In this document: positions 55,318 to 63,561 of the stretch, piece after piece
Position numbering within the stretch: position 1 is the first letter of the stretch
How the letters are laid out: every line of letters starts with the position of its first letter
Source of the DNA: JARKPK01 sp964631235
GTDB lineage: Bacteria > Planctomycetota > Planctomycetia > Pirellulales > Thermoguttaceae
Assembly (NCBI GenBank): GCA_964631235.1
Contig: CAZVZX010000001.1
Span: forward strand, 186,001 to 250,000
DNA: 64,000 nucleotides
Direction: 5' to 3'
Program-made: the position numbers and the translations under genes
Notes under the pieces: generated by a model
What the model saw: the letters and a program-made list of their open reading frames with translations, nothing else
Database searches by the model: none
Told to the model about the DNA's origin: nothing

Positions 55318-55476
55318 TCCGAAACGCTCGTCCTAAGATTTCAACGGGCAATCAAGCCGGCCGATCGCCGCCCCGCGCGCATGATCGTTCGAGCGAGATG
55401 CCGATATTTGTTCGTATTCAGGCGGTTCGTCGGGCTCGCCCGATCCGCTGACATTGCAAATCACTGGAGAGAACCA

Positions 55477-56301
55477 ATGGGGAAAATCGGAATCGGTTTG
55501 AATTTGGAAGCAGTGCGCACGTCGCACAAGTCATTCGAATGGGGCGTGCAATTCGCCGCGGAACTCGGCTACGAGTACATCGAGCCGATGGTCCACTGGG
55601 GTCGCGAGCTGCTCAGTGAAGCCAGGTACTTCCATAGTGTCTCGATGCTCGACGACCCGCTGCGCATCCGCCGCGCGTGCGAGAAGCATGGGTTGAAACT
55701 CTCGGCCCTATCGTCGCACAGTCAACTCTCTAAGCCTGAAATCGCCGTCGAGTACCTCAAGCAGGCCGCTCGCTACGCCGCCGAGTGCGGCGCTCCGGTG
55801 ATCAACACGCACGAGGGACACAAGCAGCCCTGGACGACCGAAGAAGAAGATTTCGTCCTCATTCGATATTCGATCATGGAAGCCGTGAAGGTCTGCGAGC
55901 CTCGCGGCATCAAGCTCGGACTGGAAATGCACCAAACATACTCGCTGATCCCGGCGAAGTACGACCGCATCTTGAACTTGGTGGATTCGCCCGTCGTCGG
56001 CGCGAATTTCGATACGGGCAACGCCTATCTCGGCGGCGAAGACCCGATCGCCTGGCTCGACCGCATCAAGCACAGGCTCGTCCACATGCATGCCAAAGAC
56101 ATCAGCGTCGAGCAATCAGAGGCCGAACGCGGCAAAGTGATGGGCACGGCCGTCGGCTGCGCGTGCGGCGACGGGGTGATCGACTGGGAACGAGTGATCG
56201 CCATCCTCCGGCCGCTCCCGCAAGACATCGTCCTCAGCGTCGAATGCGGCACCCTGGACCAGGCCGCGCGAAGCATCGATCACTTGCGAAAGTTGGTTTA
56301 A
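55477..56301 (+). CDS. Sugar phosphate isomerase/epimerase (AP-endonuclease-2 fold)
   Basis: A 274-residue TIM-barrel protein of the xylose-isomerase-like family (IolE, IolI, D-tagatose 3-epimerase relatives). It contains FAAELGYEYIEPMVHWG, CGAPVINTHEGHK, GIKLGLEMHQTYS, VGANFDTGNAYLGGEDP and LVHMHAKDIS, providing the Glu-Asp-His-Glu metal ligands of the family. No signal peptide, so cytoplasmic. The start at 55477 has GGAGAG upstream. It follows the dehydrogenase on the same strand, as in inositol-type pathways. Confidence 0.87.
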   Translation: MGKIGIGLNLEAVRTSHKSFEWGVQFAAELGYEYIEPMVHWGRELLSEARYFHSVSMLDDPLRIRRACEKHGLKLSALSSHSQLSKPEIAVEYLKQAARYAAECGAPVINTHEGHKQPWTTEEEDFVLIRYSIMEAVKVCEPRGIKLGLEMHQTYSLIPAKYDRILNLVDSPVVGANFDTGNAYLGGEDPIAWLDRIKHRLVHMHAKDISVEQSEAERGKVMGTAVGCACGDGVIDWERVIAILRPLPQDIVLSVECGTLDQAARSIDHLRKLV

Positions 56302-56494
56302 CGGTTCGATGGAAAAGCGGTTCTTGGATTGCCGGCTGTGCGCGTTTTCCGCGAAACCTGCGGGCTGAATTCGTTGAAATCGCGTTATTCAACGCGATGC
56401 TAACGCAATGCCCGAATCGGCAGCACCACCAAGTACGCCCTGAGAAAACCGCAAAAGACGGAGAGCGGCTCTATTCGGGCTAAGAAATCATCAG

Positions 56495-56568
56495 TGGGCG
56501 CATCAAGATTCGAACTTGAGACCTCAGCCTTATCAGGGCTGCGCTCTAACCAACTGAGCTATGCGCCC
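56495..56568 (-). tRNA. tRNA-Ile (anticodon GAT)
   Basis: On the minus strand the acceptor stem GGGCGCA pairs with TGCGCCC, the D-arm begins AGCTC, the anticodon stem CAGCC/GGCTG holds loop CTGATAA (GAT), and the T-loop is TTCGAAT. The discriminator is A, CCA is not encoded, and no strong terminator follows. Confidence 0.96.
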
Positions 56569-57393
56569 AAAATTTCACGCACCCGCGACAACACCCCCTC
56601 CATTGGGGAGCATGTCTGTCTCGAACATGCTACATGCGATCGGACGGCTCGCCTCGTGCTCCTCCAATTCGTCGCGGTTGTTCAGGTCCGCACGCCTAAG
56701 GGGCCGTAAGTTACGGCAGGCATGGCGTCGCGTCGCGGTTATTATTCCACGATTTTACACCATATTCGGCGACTGTCAAAGCGGGGCCAAAGTGAACCCG
56801 CAATGCCGGCCCAAGGGCATTTCCGACACCCGGGCCGCAGCGCCTCGAGCAAGCGGACCGCAGCGCAACCGGGGCGAGCCAAACAATCGAACCCGCAATG
56901 CCCTTTGGCCAGCCTCTCCAAATACCCAAGCCGCCTATAATTTCTTCTGTCCAAACCTCGCTTCCTTGTTCTTCGGCCATCGCGCCCGCAACAGAGCGGC
57001 CCAAACGGTCTGCTCCTCGCCCCTTTGGGAGCATTTCTGCCGTTACTGTCGATGCAATCGGAAAAGCCAATCCATTTTGCTCATGTTTCCATAGGCTCAC
57101 GGTCGAAAGAACTATCGATTTCTCGGAGTAACGACTATCGCTCAGCGGCGCGTCCCCGGCGGGGGGTGCCCTTGGGCGACGATTCAGAGGGCGACGAGAA
57201 GGCGCTCGACGACTCGACGGCCCCATCCGCTTGCCAGAGCCGGCACCGGCGTTCAAAAACAATCGCCCGAGCCGGCTGCGGGCCGAAATCGCATTCGCCT
57301 TTGTTGGATTTGTTCACGGCTTGTTCCGGTTCCCGACCGCGTGCAGCAATGGGCACCGTGGGGCAAGCTCGCTGGCAGGGAGATTGATCGACC
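56569..57393. other. Long spacer after tRNA-Ile
   Basis: 825 bases with no supported gene. A 14-base direct repeat GAACCCGCAATGCC occurs at 56794 and 56889. An isolated TATAAT (56936-56941) has no good -35. A minus-strand frame (56711-57262) looks like an artefact. Confidence 0.45.
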
Positions 57394-59298
57394 ATGGTTC
57401 GTACCGGTGGAACATTCTTGGCGTTGTTGCTTGGAGCTTCGCTGGCCTGGTGTGGCAATGCCGCTGGGGCAGCGGCCACGCCCACCGTGGAGCAGGCGCT
57501 GAAGCTCAAGCCCGTCCATCCCGAAGTGGAATACGAGATTCCCTCTGCCGAAGAGGCGGCGAAGTGCAAGATATCGGTTCGGCAGTTCGACGGGCGATCC
57601 GGCTGGGTCGTCGAGGATGCGCAGGGGCAGATGTTGCGGCGTTTCGTCGATACCAATGGCGATAATGTCGTCGATCAATGGAGCTACTACCGCGACGGGA
57701 TCGAGGTCTATCGAGATATCGACAGCGACTTCAACGGCAAGCCCGATCAGCATCGTTGGTTCCACACGGCGGGAACCCGCTGGGGCATCGACAAGAACGA
57801 AGACGGACGGATCGACTCCTGGAAGCAGATATCGGCGGAAGAGGCCGCGGCAGAGATCGTCCGCGCCTTGGCCCAACGCGATGCCGAACGATTCGCCCTG
57901 ATTGCGATGACACTTGACGAAAGCAAGGGCCTTGGGCTGGGCGCGGGCAAAGGCGGCAAGCTTGCCGAAAAGGTCGCCAAGCTGACCGACGACTTCAAAG
58001 CAATGGTTCTTCGCCAAGATGCCTTGCCGCGCGACGCACGCATGGCCCACTTTAGCGGCGGCAAGCCGGGCACAGTGCCCGCCGGCACCGAAGAATCGAC
58101 CCGCGACCTGACGGTGTACGAGCATGTGGTGGCAATCGTCGATGTGCAAGGCAAGGCGACGCAAGTGGTGATCGGCACATTGGTCCAAGTTGGTCCGGTG
58201 TGGCGCGCCATCGATCTGCCGCAGCTTGGCGATCCCGGGCCGGAGGCCACAGCCGGGTTCTTCTTCACCCCGCCGGTGCCCGAACGGCCCGAGGCCGTTG
58301 CCGGCGCCCCGACCGAGCAAACGCAAAAGCTGATTGAAGAGCTCCAGAAGATCGATGAAGCGTTGAATCGGGCGGCCAATCCTCCGCAACGGGCGCAGTT
58401 GGTCGAAAAGCGTGCCGATGTGCTCCAAAAGATCGCCAACCAAAGCAAGACGCCGGCCGAACGGGCGATGTGGTATCGCCAAATGGCCGACATGCTCAGC
58501 GGCGAAGTGCAGTCGGGCGTTTATCCCGCCGGCGCTCAACGGCTCGTCGATTTGTTCAATCAATTGAAAGACAACAAGGAAATCGATCGCGACATCATCG
58601 CGCATGTGCGCATCTGCCAACTGACGGCCGAATACGGACTGGCAATGCAGGCGCCCAAACCGGACTTCATCAAGATTCAAACCGATTGGCTCAAGAACCT
58701 CGAACAATTCGTGGCCGAGTATCCTCAATCGCCCGACGCCGCCGAGGCCATGCTCCAATTGGGCATCTCGCAGGAGTTCAGCGGGCAAGAAGACGCAGCC
58801 GCGCAGTGGTATCAGCGGATCAAGCAGAACTTCCCCAACTCGCCGGCGGCGCAGAAGGCGGCCGGCGCCAAATGGCGGCTCGAGTCGGTGGGCAAAGTGC
58901 TCACGCTCTCAGGCCCCGCCCTCGGCGGCGGAACGGTGGACTTGGCCAAGTTCCGCGGCAAACCGGTGCTCATTCATTACTGGGCAACTTGGAGCGAACC
59001 GGCCAAGGCCGACATCGCCACCATCCAACAGTTGTTGCGGAAGTACGGCAACAACTTGGTCGTCGTCGGCATCAATCTCGACCTGACCGCCCGCGACGCC
59101 CAGGCCGTGGTCAACGAACTGCGGGTCACGTGGCCGCAAATTTGGGAAGAGGGCGGACTCGACAGCCGCACGGCCAACCAGCTTGGCATCCTCACCGTGC
59201 CCACCACGCTGCTGCTCGACGCGCAGGGCCGCGTGGTCAACCGCGCCGTGGCGTCCAACGAAATTGAAGCTCAGGTCAAGAAAGTCCTCAACCAATAA
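57394..59298 (+). CDS. Secreted thioredoxin-fold (TlpA-like) protein lacking the CxxC cysteines
   Basis: A 634-residue exported protein. A signal peptide (LALLLGASLAWCGNAAGAA) is followed by three EF-hand-like loops (DTNGDNVVD at 86-94, DSDFNGKPD near 112-119, DKNEDGRID at 133-141), a helical middle with TPR-like segments (about 330-500), and a C-terminal TlpA/ResA-like thioredoxin domain from about 505. The active site, canonically WATWCGPC, reads WATWSEPA, with Ser534 and Ala537 replacing both cysteines, so thiol-disulfide chemistry is not possible. The cis-Pro region TVPTTLLLDAQGRV is retained. A binding or scaffold role is likely (inference). Confidence 0.85.
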   Translation: MVRTGGTFLALLLGASLAWCGNAAGAAATPTVEQALKLKPVHPEVEYEIPSAEEAAKCKISVRQFDGRSGWVVEDAQGQMLRRFVDTNGDNVVDQWSYYRDGIEVYRDIDSDFNGKPDQHRWFHTAGTRWGIDKNEDGRIDSWKQISAEEAAAEIVRALAQRDAERFALIAMTLDESKGLGLGAGKGGKLAEKVAKLTDDFKAMVLRQDALPRDARMAHFSGGKPGTVPAGTEESTRDLTVYEHVVAIVDVQGKATQVVIGTLVQVGPVWRAIDLPQLGDPGPEATAGFFFTPPVPERPEAVAGAPTEQTQKLIEELQKIDEALNRAANPPQRAQLVEKRADVLQKIANQSKTPAERAMWYRQMADMLSGEVQSGVYPAGAQRLVDLFNQLKDNKEIDRDIIAHVRICQLTAEYGLAMQAPKPDFIKIQTDWLKNLEQFVAEYPQSPDAAEAMLQLGISQEFSGQEDAAAQWYQRIKQNFPNSPAAQKAAGAKWRLESVGKVLTLSGPALGGGTVDLAKFRGKPVLIHYWATWSEPAKADIATIQQLLRKYGNNLVVVGINLDLTARDAQAVVNELRVTWPQIWEEGGLDSRTANQLGILTVPTTLLLDAQGRVVNRAVASNEIEAQVKKVLNQ

Positions 59299-60330
59299 CG
59301 CGACGTTCCCCGGCCGGACGAACAACGTCGCAAGGCGGTCAAGCCTGCGTGCGGTCAGTGGCGACGCCCGAAGAGGCCGCGAATCGTCGAACGATTCGTG
59401 AACCGTTGCCACCGGATTTCTTGTTGCCTTAGCCGGACCTATTGCGACCGACCAGAGCGGGTACTAGCCGGACCCCGGAGCCCGGTCGCCGGTCGGATGC
59501 ACTTTGGGGGGGAAGCGGGCGGACGTTGCAGCGTCGAGCAGCGTTCGCCCGCGATCGTTTCTTGAAGCAACATTCGTGAAGCGATGTTTGCCCCCCGCGT
59601 CGGCCCAGACAGTTTCGAACACCTGTCCCGAAAGCGGGCGGATTTCAAGCCGAAGGTCCATTCGCAGACCGGCTTGCGAATACCAACCAGTGCAGGGATT
59701 TACGGCAGACAGCCCTTCGGAGCCATTCTCCGATCGCAATAACGATTTTGTGCCCGGGCGGCAATGTAACAAGCGAACAACCGAAAAACGAGCTTCCCGC
59801 GCGACCTGGATGCCCGATGGGGCGAGAGGACCGACTGTATCGAGGCAACGTTGTCGGAACGTCCGTTATAGGAATCGGTTACGGAACAATCGGCAGGGTC
59901 GGAACTTTGAGCCGTTCCGTTGAAACCGGCAAAATCGCAAAAAAACCTTCTGTCGGCACAACCGATAACCGAAACCTATAGTCTAGGCACCCGTTCCAAG
60001 CGACGGTTGTTGCCTCACGGGGGGATCGATCGGTCGGCATCGCGCGCAGATGTCGAGCCGCGGAATACCTCTCCCGCAAGGCCGGCCGGCTTGGCGCGGC
60101 ACTGTTCGACGACCCAAAGGGACGAGCCGATGATGGTTTCGCCGCGTCGGTGAACCGGCCGTTCGGTGCGACGGAGCACTGATCCAGAAGGCTTCCGCCG
60201 GGCACCGCCGAGTTGTCTCGGTACGACGGGGCGACAGCAGGTATTTTTCTACCTTTTCCCCGCCGGGGGGCGTGACGAGGCCGATCGTCGCAGTACGGGC
60301 GAGGAAAGGGCACTCAGAGGAGGGATTACG
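59299..60330. other. Long spacer with a cluster of CGGAAC sites
   Basis: 1032 bases with no supported gene. The notable part is the group of CGGAAC/GTTCCG half-sites at 59855-59919. A further AT-rich patch (59925-59980) could hold a promoter, but I found none that is convincing. Confidence 0.5.
59855..59919. promoter_or_regulatory. Cluster of CGGAAC half-sites with one perfect dyad
   Basis: CGGAAC occurs at 59855, 59882 and 59900, and the inverted GTTCCG at 59914, making a perfect dyad CGGAAC-N8-GTTCCG (59900-59919). Density is unusual for non-coding sequence here. It could be an operator. Confidence 0.4.
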
Positions 60331-61302
60331 ATGCGACACTTCTTCCACGGATTGTTGGTCGCGGCAATCGGCTTGCTGGTGACCACGGTGGCATTGGCCG
60401 GCAATCAGGAAACGGCCGAGCTGATCGCCAAGAACCTTCGCGACAGCGGCAAGCTGGGCGATGCCCGAATCGCCGTGAAGTTCCAGGATGGTACGGCCTG
60501 GCTCACGGGCCGCGTGCGCAGCGACGAACAGATGGCCGCCTTGTTGAAAACGGCGTTCTCCACTCCGGGTGTCGATCGCGTAGTGAATAACATGTCGGTG
60601 GGCGCCGAAGAGCCAACCGCTGACGCGAAGTGGCTGGGTCGTCCCGCGGCCCGGACCGAACTGAGCACCCAAACAACAGTAAATATCGTGCCCGCCGCCG
60701 GCGCCTTGGAACCCGATCGGGTCGCCCGTCCGCTTCCCGAGCGGATGAGCATGCCGCGGCCGCAAGTGGCCGCCCGTGCGGTCGAAAACCAATCGGCCAT
60801 GGAAGATCACGCGATTCAACCGGTCGGGGCGATCGAACCGCAATTGCCCGCCCCGCCGCAAGCCTTGCCGCAGTTCGGCCCGCAGCTTACGCCGGTGGAA
60901 CCTGCCGTGCCGCAGCACGCGCGTCGCAACGCCACCGCCCAGGGGCGGCCGATTCCCATCGCCTATCGGCAACCCACCCCGGCCGCTCCGGCCGAGGTCG
61001 GCGCCCCGCAGCCGATGCACACTGCCCCGATGGCGGCCGGTCCGGCGCCCTATCGTTATGATCAGCCCACGGTGCCCAACTATGCTTGGCCCAGCTACGC
61101 TGCTCATCCGAACTATGCGGCCGTGACCTATCCGCGTCAATACTCCCCGTCGGCTTGGCCGTACATCGGCCCGTTCTACCCCTATCCGCAAGTCCCGCTC
61201 GGATGGCGGAAAGTGACGTTGGAATGGGACGACGGCTGGTGGTGGTTGGACTTCAAGAACGTGCCGAGCAGCCACCGTTCGCCTGTCGGTCGCAAGTACT
61301 AA
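60331..61302 (+). CDS. Secreted BON-domain protein
   Basis: A 323-residue exported protein: signal peptide (FHGLLVAAIGLLVTTVALAG), one BON domain (about 26-88: AELIAKNLRDSGKLGDARIA, TAWLTGRVRSDEQMAALLKT, PGVDRVVNNM), then a long Pro/Ala/Gln-rich, probably disordered region ending in YPYPQVPLGWRKVTLEWDDG and a basic tail. BON domains bind lipid or envelope components, for example in osmotically induced proteins. GAGGAGGG lies 6 bases before the ATG. A strong terminator follows 69 bases after the stop. Confidence 0.85.
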   Translation: MRHFFHGLLVAAIGLLVTTVALAGNQETAELIAKNLRDSGKLGDARIAVKFQDGTAWLTGRVRSDEQMAALLKTAFSTPGVDRVVNNMSVGAEEPTADAKWLGRPAARTELSTQTTVNIVPAAGALEPDRVARPLPERMSMPRPQVAARAVENQSAMEDHAIQPVGAIEPQLPAPPQALPQFGPQLTPVEPAVPQHARRNATAQGRPIPIAYRQPTPAAPAEVGAPQPMHTAPMAAGPAPYRYDQPTVPNYAWPSYAAHPNYAAVTYPRQYSPSAWPYIGPFYPYPQVPLGWRKVTLEWDDGWWWLDFKNVPSSHRSPVGRKY

Positions 61303-61370
61303 TCGGACCGAGCCGGGAACGCGCCGCGGCTGCCGATAGCCGCCGTGCAACCCGACGCCTGACAAGAACG

Positions 61371-61418
61371 CACCCTCGCCTGGTCGCATCCGACCGGGCG
61401 AGGGTGATTGCTTTTCTT
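61371..61418 (+). terminator. Strong rho-independent terminator
   Basis: CACCCTCGCC (61371-61380) pairs with GGCGAGGGTG and an inner GGTCG/CGACC stem closes a CATC loop. ATTGCTTTTCTT follows. It ends the BON-domain gene. Confidence 0.85.
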
Positions 61419-61481
61419 GCGTGCCGCGAGCCGAACGCAGCGTCGATGCTGCGGCGACAATTCTGCCGCGGTGGACACCGC

Positions 61482-63173
61482 TTAGAAGGCACGATCCACC
61501 GAGCGACGGTCGTAGAGCGGCATGAAGCGGTAGTACACTTCGAGCGTCATCACGGCCAAGGCAGTGCCGTAAAGGCGACCGCCCTTCTCAGCCCCCGGGT
61601 CTTTGCCGAAGAACCAACTGCCGGCTTCGTGTCCGGTGGTGGCTTGAGTGGCGATGAGGTGATCGCGCAGACGACGGTTGAACTGCTTCCACACCGGGCC
61701 ATCGTAATGGCACAGCGCCTGGGCCGCGTAGTAGTTGTAGTAGATTTCTTCGTCGCTCGGTCCCCATTGGCCCAAATACTCGATGCCGCGCACCAACGCA
61801 GGCCGCTGCCGATTCCAGCCCAAGTACATCCGGCAAAGCAGCCCGATCGCCGTCGTCGAGCGCCGCGGCACGGGCGTCATGTAGCCGTATTGGGCGCCCT
61901 CCTCCGTCTGCACACTATCGAGAAAGTGCGAGGCGAGGGCCACGGCCGGCGTGCTCACCTCCAGTCCCGCCAGTTGACCGCTCTTTAGCGCCATGAACTG
62001 CCAGCCGGTAACGGTCGTATCGCCGGGCTCGCCGGGCGTGTAGCGCCAACCGCCGCCTTTGCGATCTTGCGCATAGATCACGAATTGCAGCGAACGCTGC
62101 GCCAACTCCCGGAGCTGCGGATCGCGCGTCATGCCGTAGCTTTCGCACAAGGCGATTGTCGCCAGCGCCTGGGCGTACATCGTTCCTTCCTGAAGATCGA
62201 TACCGTGCGGAGTAACAACTGCGCGCGTGCTTAAGTAGTACAGCCCGCGCTGCACCACATCTTGATACTCGCCCGACTGGTGCGTGTTGCCCGCGCCCAA
62301 AAAGGGCAGCAGCGCCAGCCCCGTGGCCGCCGTCGTGCTCGTTTCGGCGCCCGGGTTACGGCACAGGCCCTTGCATGGGCCTTTCGTGTGATCGAAGCGC
62401 CAACTGCCGTCGGTATGTTGATGAGCAGCCAGCCACCGCAGGCCGCGGGCGACAGCCTGTTCGCTCTGCGCGTTGCCGCCGCGTTGTTCGAGCAGCGATT
62501 GCTTCAACGGCCCCTGCCGTCCCTCGGTGCCCCCGCCGCCGGAAGGCGTTTCCACCGGGATGAACCAATCGACCGGCTGCGGCTGCCGGCGTCCGAACTC
62601 GGCCTCCGCCGGAATCTGTTCGTCAACGCGCACCAGCGTGACTGGCCCCGTCTCGACGGCTGCCACCGGCTCGTCGCGCACTTGCTCGGCCGGAACGGGC
62701 GTGTCGGCCCGGGCGACGGACACGGCCGACGGCTCATCAAGCCATTGAAGGTCCAACGGCATTTCCGATTCGGCCGATAGAGAAATGCCGATCCCGGGTC
62801 CCGCCAGTCGCGGCACAATCAGGGCCAGTAGCAGCAGCCCAATGAAATGAACGATCGCGCTGTACGCGAACGAGGTTTTCGCCGAAGGCCGCATCGCGCA
62901 CGCAAACGCTCGGGCCACAGCCCGCATCCACGCGGTCCGCGGTCGGTCGGCGCAGCGGTCGGAAAAGCCGGCCGAAGAAGCCGCCGTGTTCCGACCGACC
63001 ACCGGCGAAGCGACTCCGCCGACGCCGTTGGCACCGCAACCGTCCCCAGCCATCGAGCCAAGCTCGCGTTGCCCGGGCGGCATCGCGGCAGCAGCTCGAA
63101 CGCCGATCTTCGACGGACCAACCGGCGGTATCGGCGGGGAGGTCGCATTCGGCGGTTGCGTGGGAGCGGTCAC
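61482..63173 (-). CDS. Membrane-anchored alpha/alpha-toroid (prenyltransferase/squalene-oxidase repeat) protein
   Basis: A 563-residue protein with a cytoplasmic N-terminus of about 98 residues, one membrane helix (about 103-124), and a large periplasmic part. From about 250, repeats such as GLRWLAAHQHTDGSWRFDH, TTAATGLALLPFLGAG and FVIYAQDRKGGGWRYTPGEP follow the QW-like pattern of the squalene cyclase/prenyltransferase toroid. The DxDD motif of true cyclases is absent, so it is probably not a terpene cyclase. Such proteins are expanded in planctomycetes. Start at 63173 is uncertain. Confidence 0.8.
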   Translation of the reverse strand: MTAPTQPPNATSPPIPPVGPSKIGVRAAAAMPPGQRELGSMAGDGCGANGVGGVASPVVGRNTAASSAGFSDRCADRPRTAWMRAVARAFACAMRPSAKTSFAYSAIVHFIGLLLLALIVPRLAGPGIGISLSAESEMPLDLQWLDEPSAVSVARADTPVPAEQVRDEPVAAVETGPVTLVRVDEQIPAEAEFGRRQPQPVDWFIPVETPSGGGGTEGRQGPLKQSLLEQRGGNAQSEQAVARGLRWLAAHQHTDGSWRFDHTKGPCKGLCRNPGAETSTTAATGLALLPFLGAGNTHQSGEYQDVVQRGLYYLSTRAVVTPHGIDLQEGTMYAQALATIALCESYGMTRDPQLRELAQRSLQFVIYAQDRKGGGWRYTPGEPGDTTVTGWQFMALKSGQLAGLEVSTPAVALASHFLDSVQTEEGAQYGYMTPVPRRSTTAIGLLCRMYLGWNRQRPALVRGIEYLGQWGPSDEEIYYNYYAAQALCHYDGPVWKQFNRRLRDHLIATQATTGHEAGSWFFGKDPGAEKGGRLYGTALAVMTLEVYYRFMPLYDRRSVDRAF

Positions 63174-63561
63174 GGCGGTTCACTTCTGCACGACGGCCAA
63201 TCACCGCATCCCGATCTCGCCGCGAACGACGCAGCGGAGCCACCGGCGATGCGACCGGGACGGCCGAAGCCGCTGTCCGCCCGACCCGCGCTGCCCCAAC
63301 CTCGGCCAAACCGCTTCGGGAGAACGCACAACCGGGCCGGCAAACGATGCCACCGCACGGCGCGGCTTCGAAAAAACCTTCCTTACGCTCAATTATAGCC
63401 CAAACTGCCGAGGCGCACGCCGCTTGCACGATCGCTATAATACTCTCAAATGGTGTAATTCCCCTTCGTTCGGTTTTTCGGCGCTGCTTTTTACTCGAAT
63501 GGGGCGCAGACGCGCGGCACAGTGCGCCGGTCTTCCTTCAGAAATCAATGCAAGGTGAACT
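63174..63561. other. Divergent intergenic spacer
   Basis: 388 bases. A perfect TATAAT (63436-63441) 121 bases before the next start is a candidate -10, but no -35 is clear. The rest holds nothing recognisable. Confidence 0.4.

Noticed and set aside
56440..56494. Possible terminator after tRNA-Ile
   Set aside because: Only a 4-bp CCGC/GCGG stem precedes a short T-run; too weak to call.
56711..57262. 183-codon minus-strand frame in the tRNA-Ile spacer
   Set aside because: No Shine-Dalgarno, no recognisable domain and biased composition; not convincing as a gene.
57253..58788. 511-codon minus-strand reading frame
   Set aside because: Antisense to the thioredoxin-like gene; its Leu/Gly/Arg composition reflects the sense strand.
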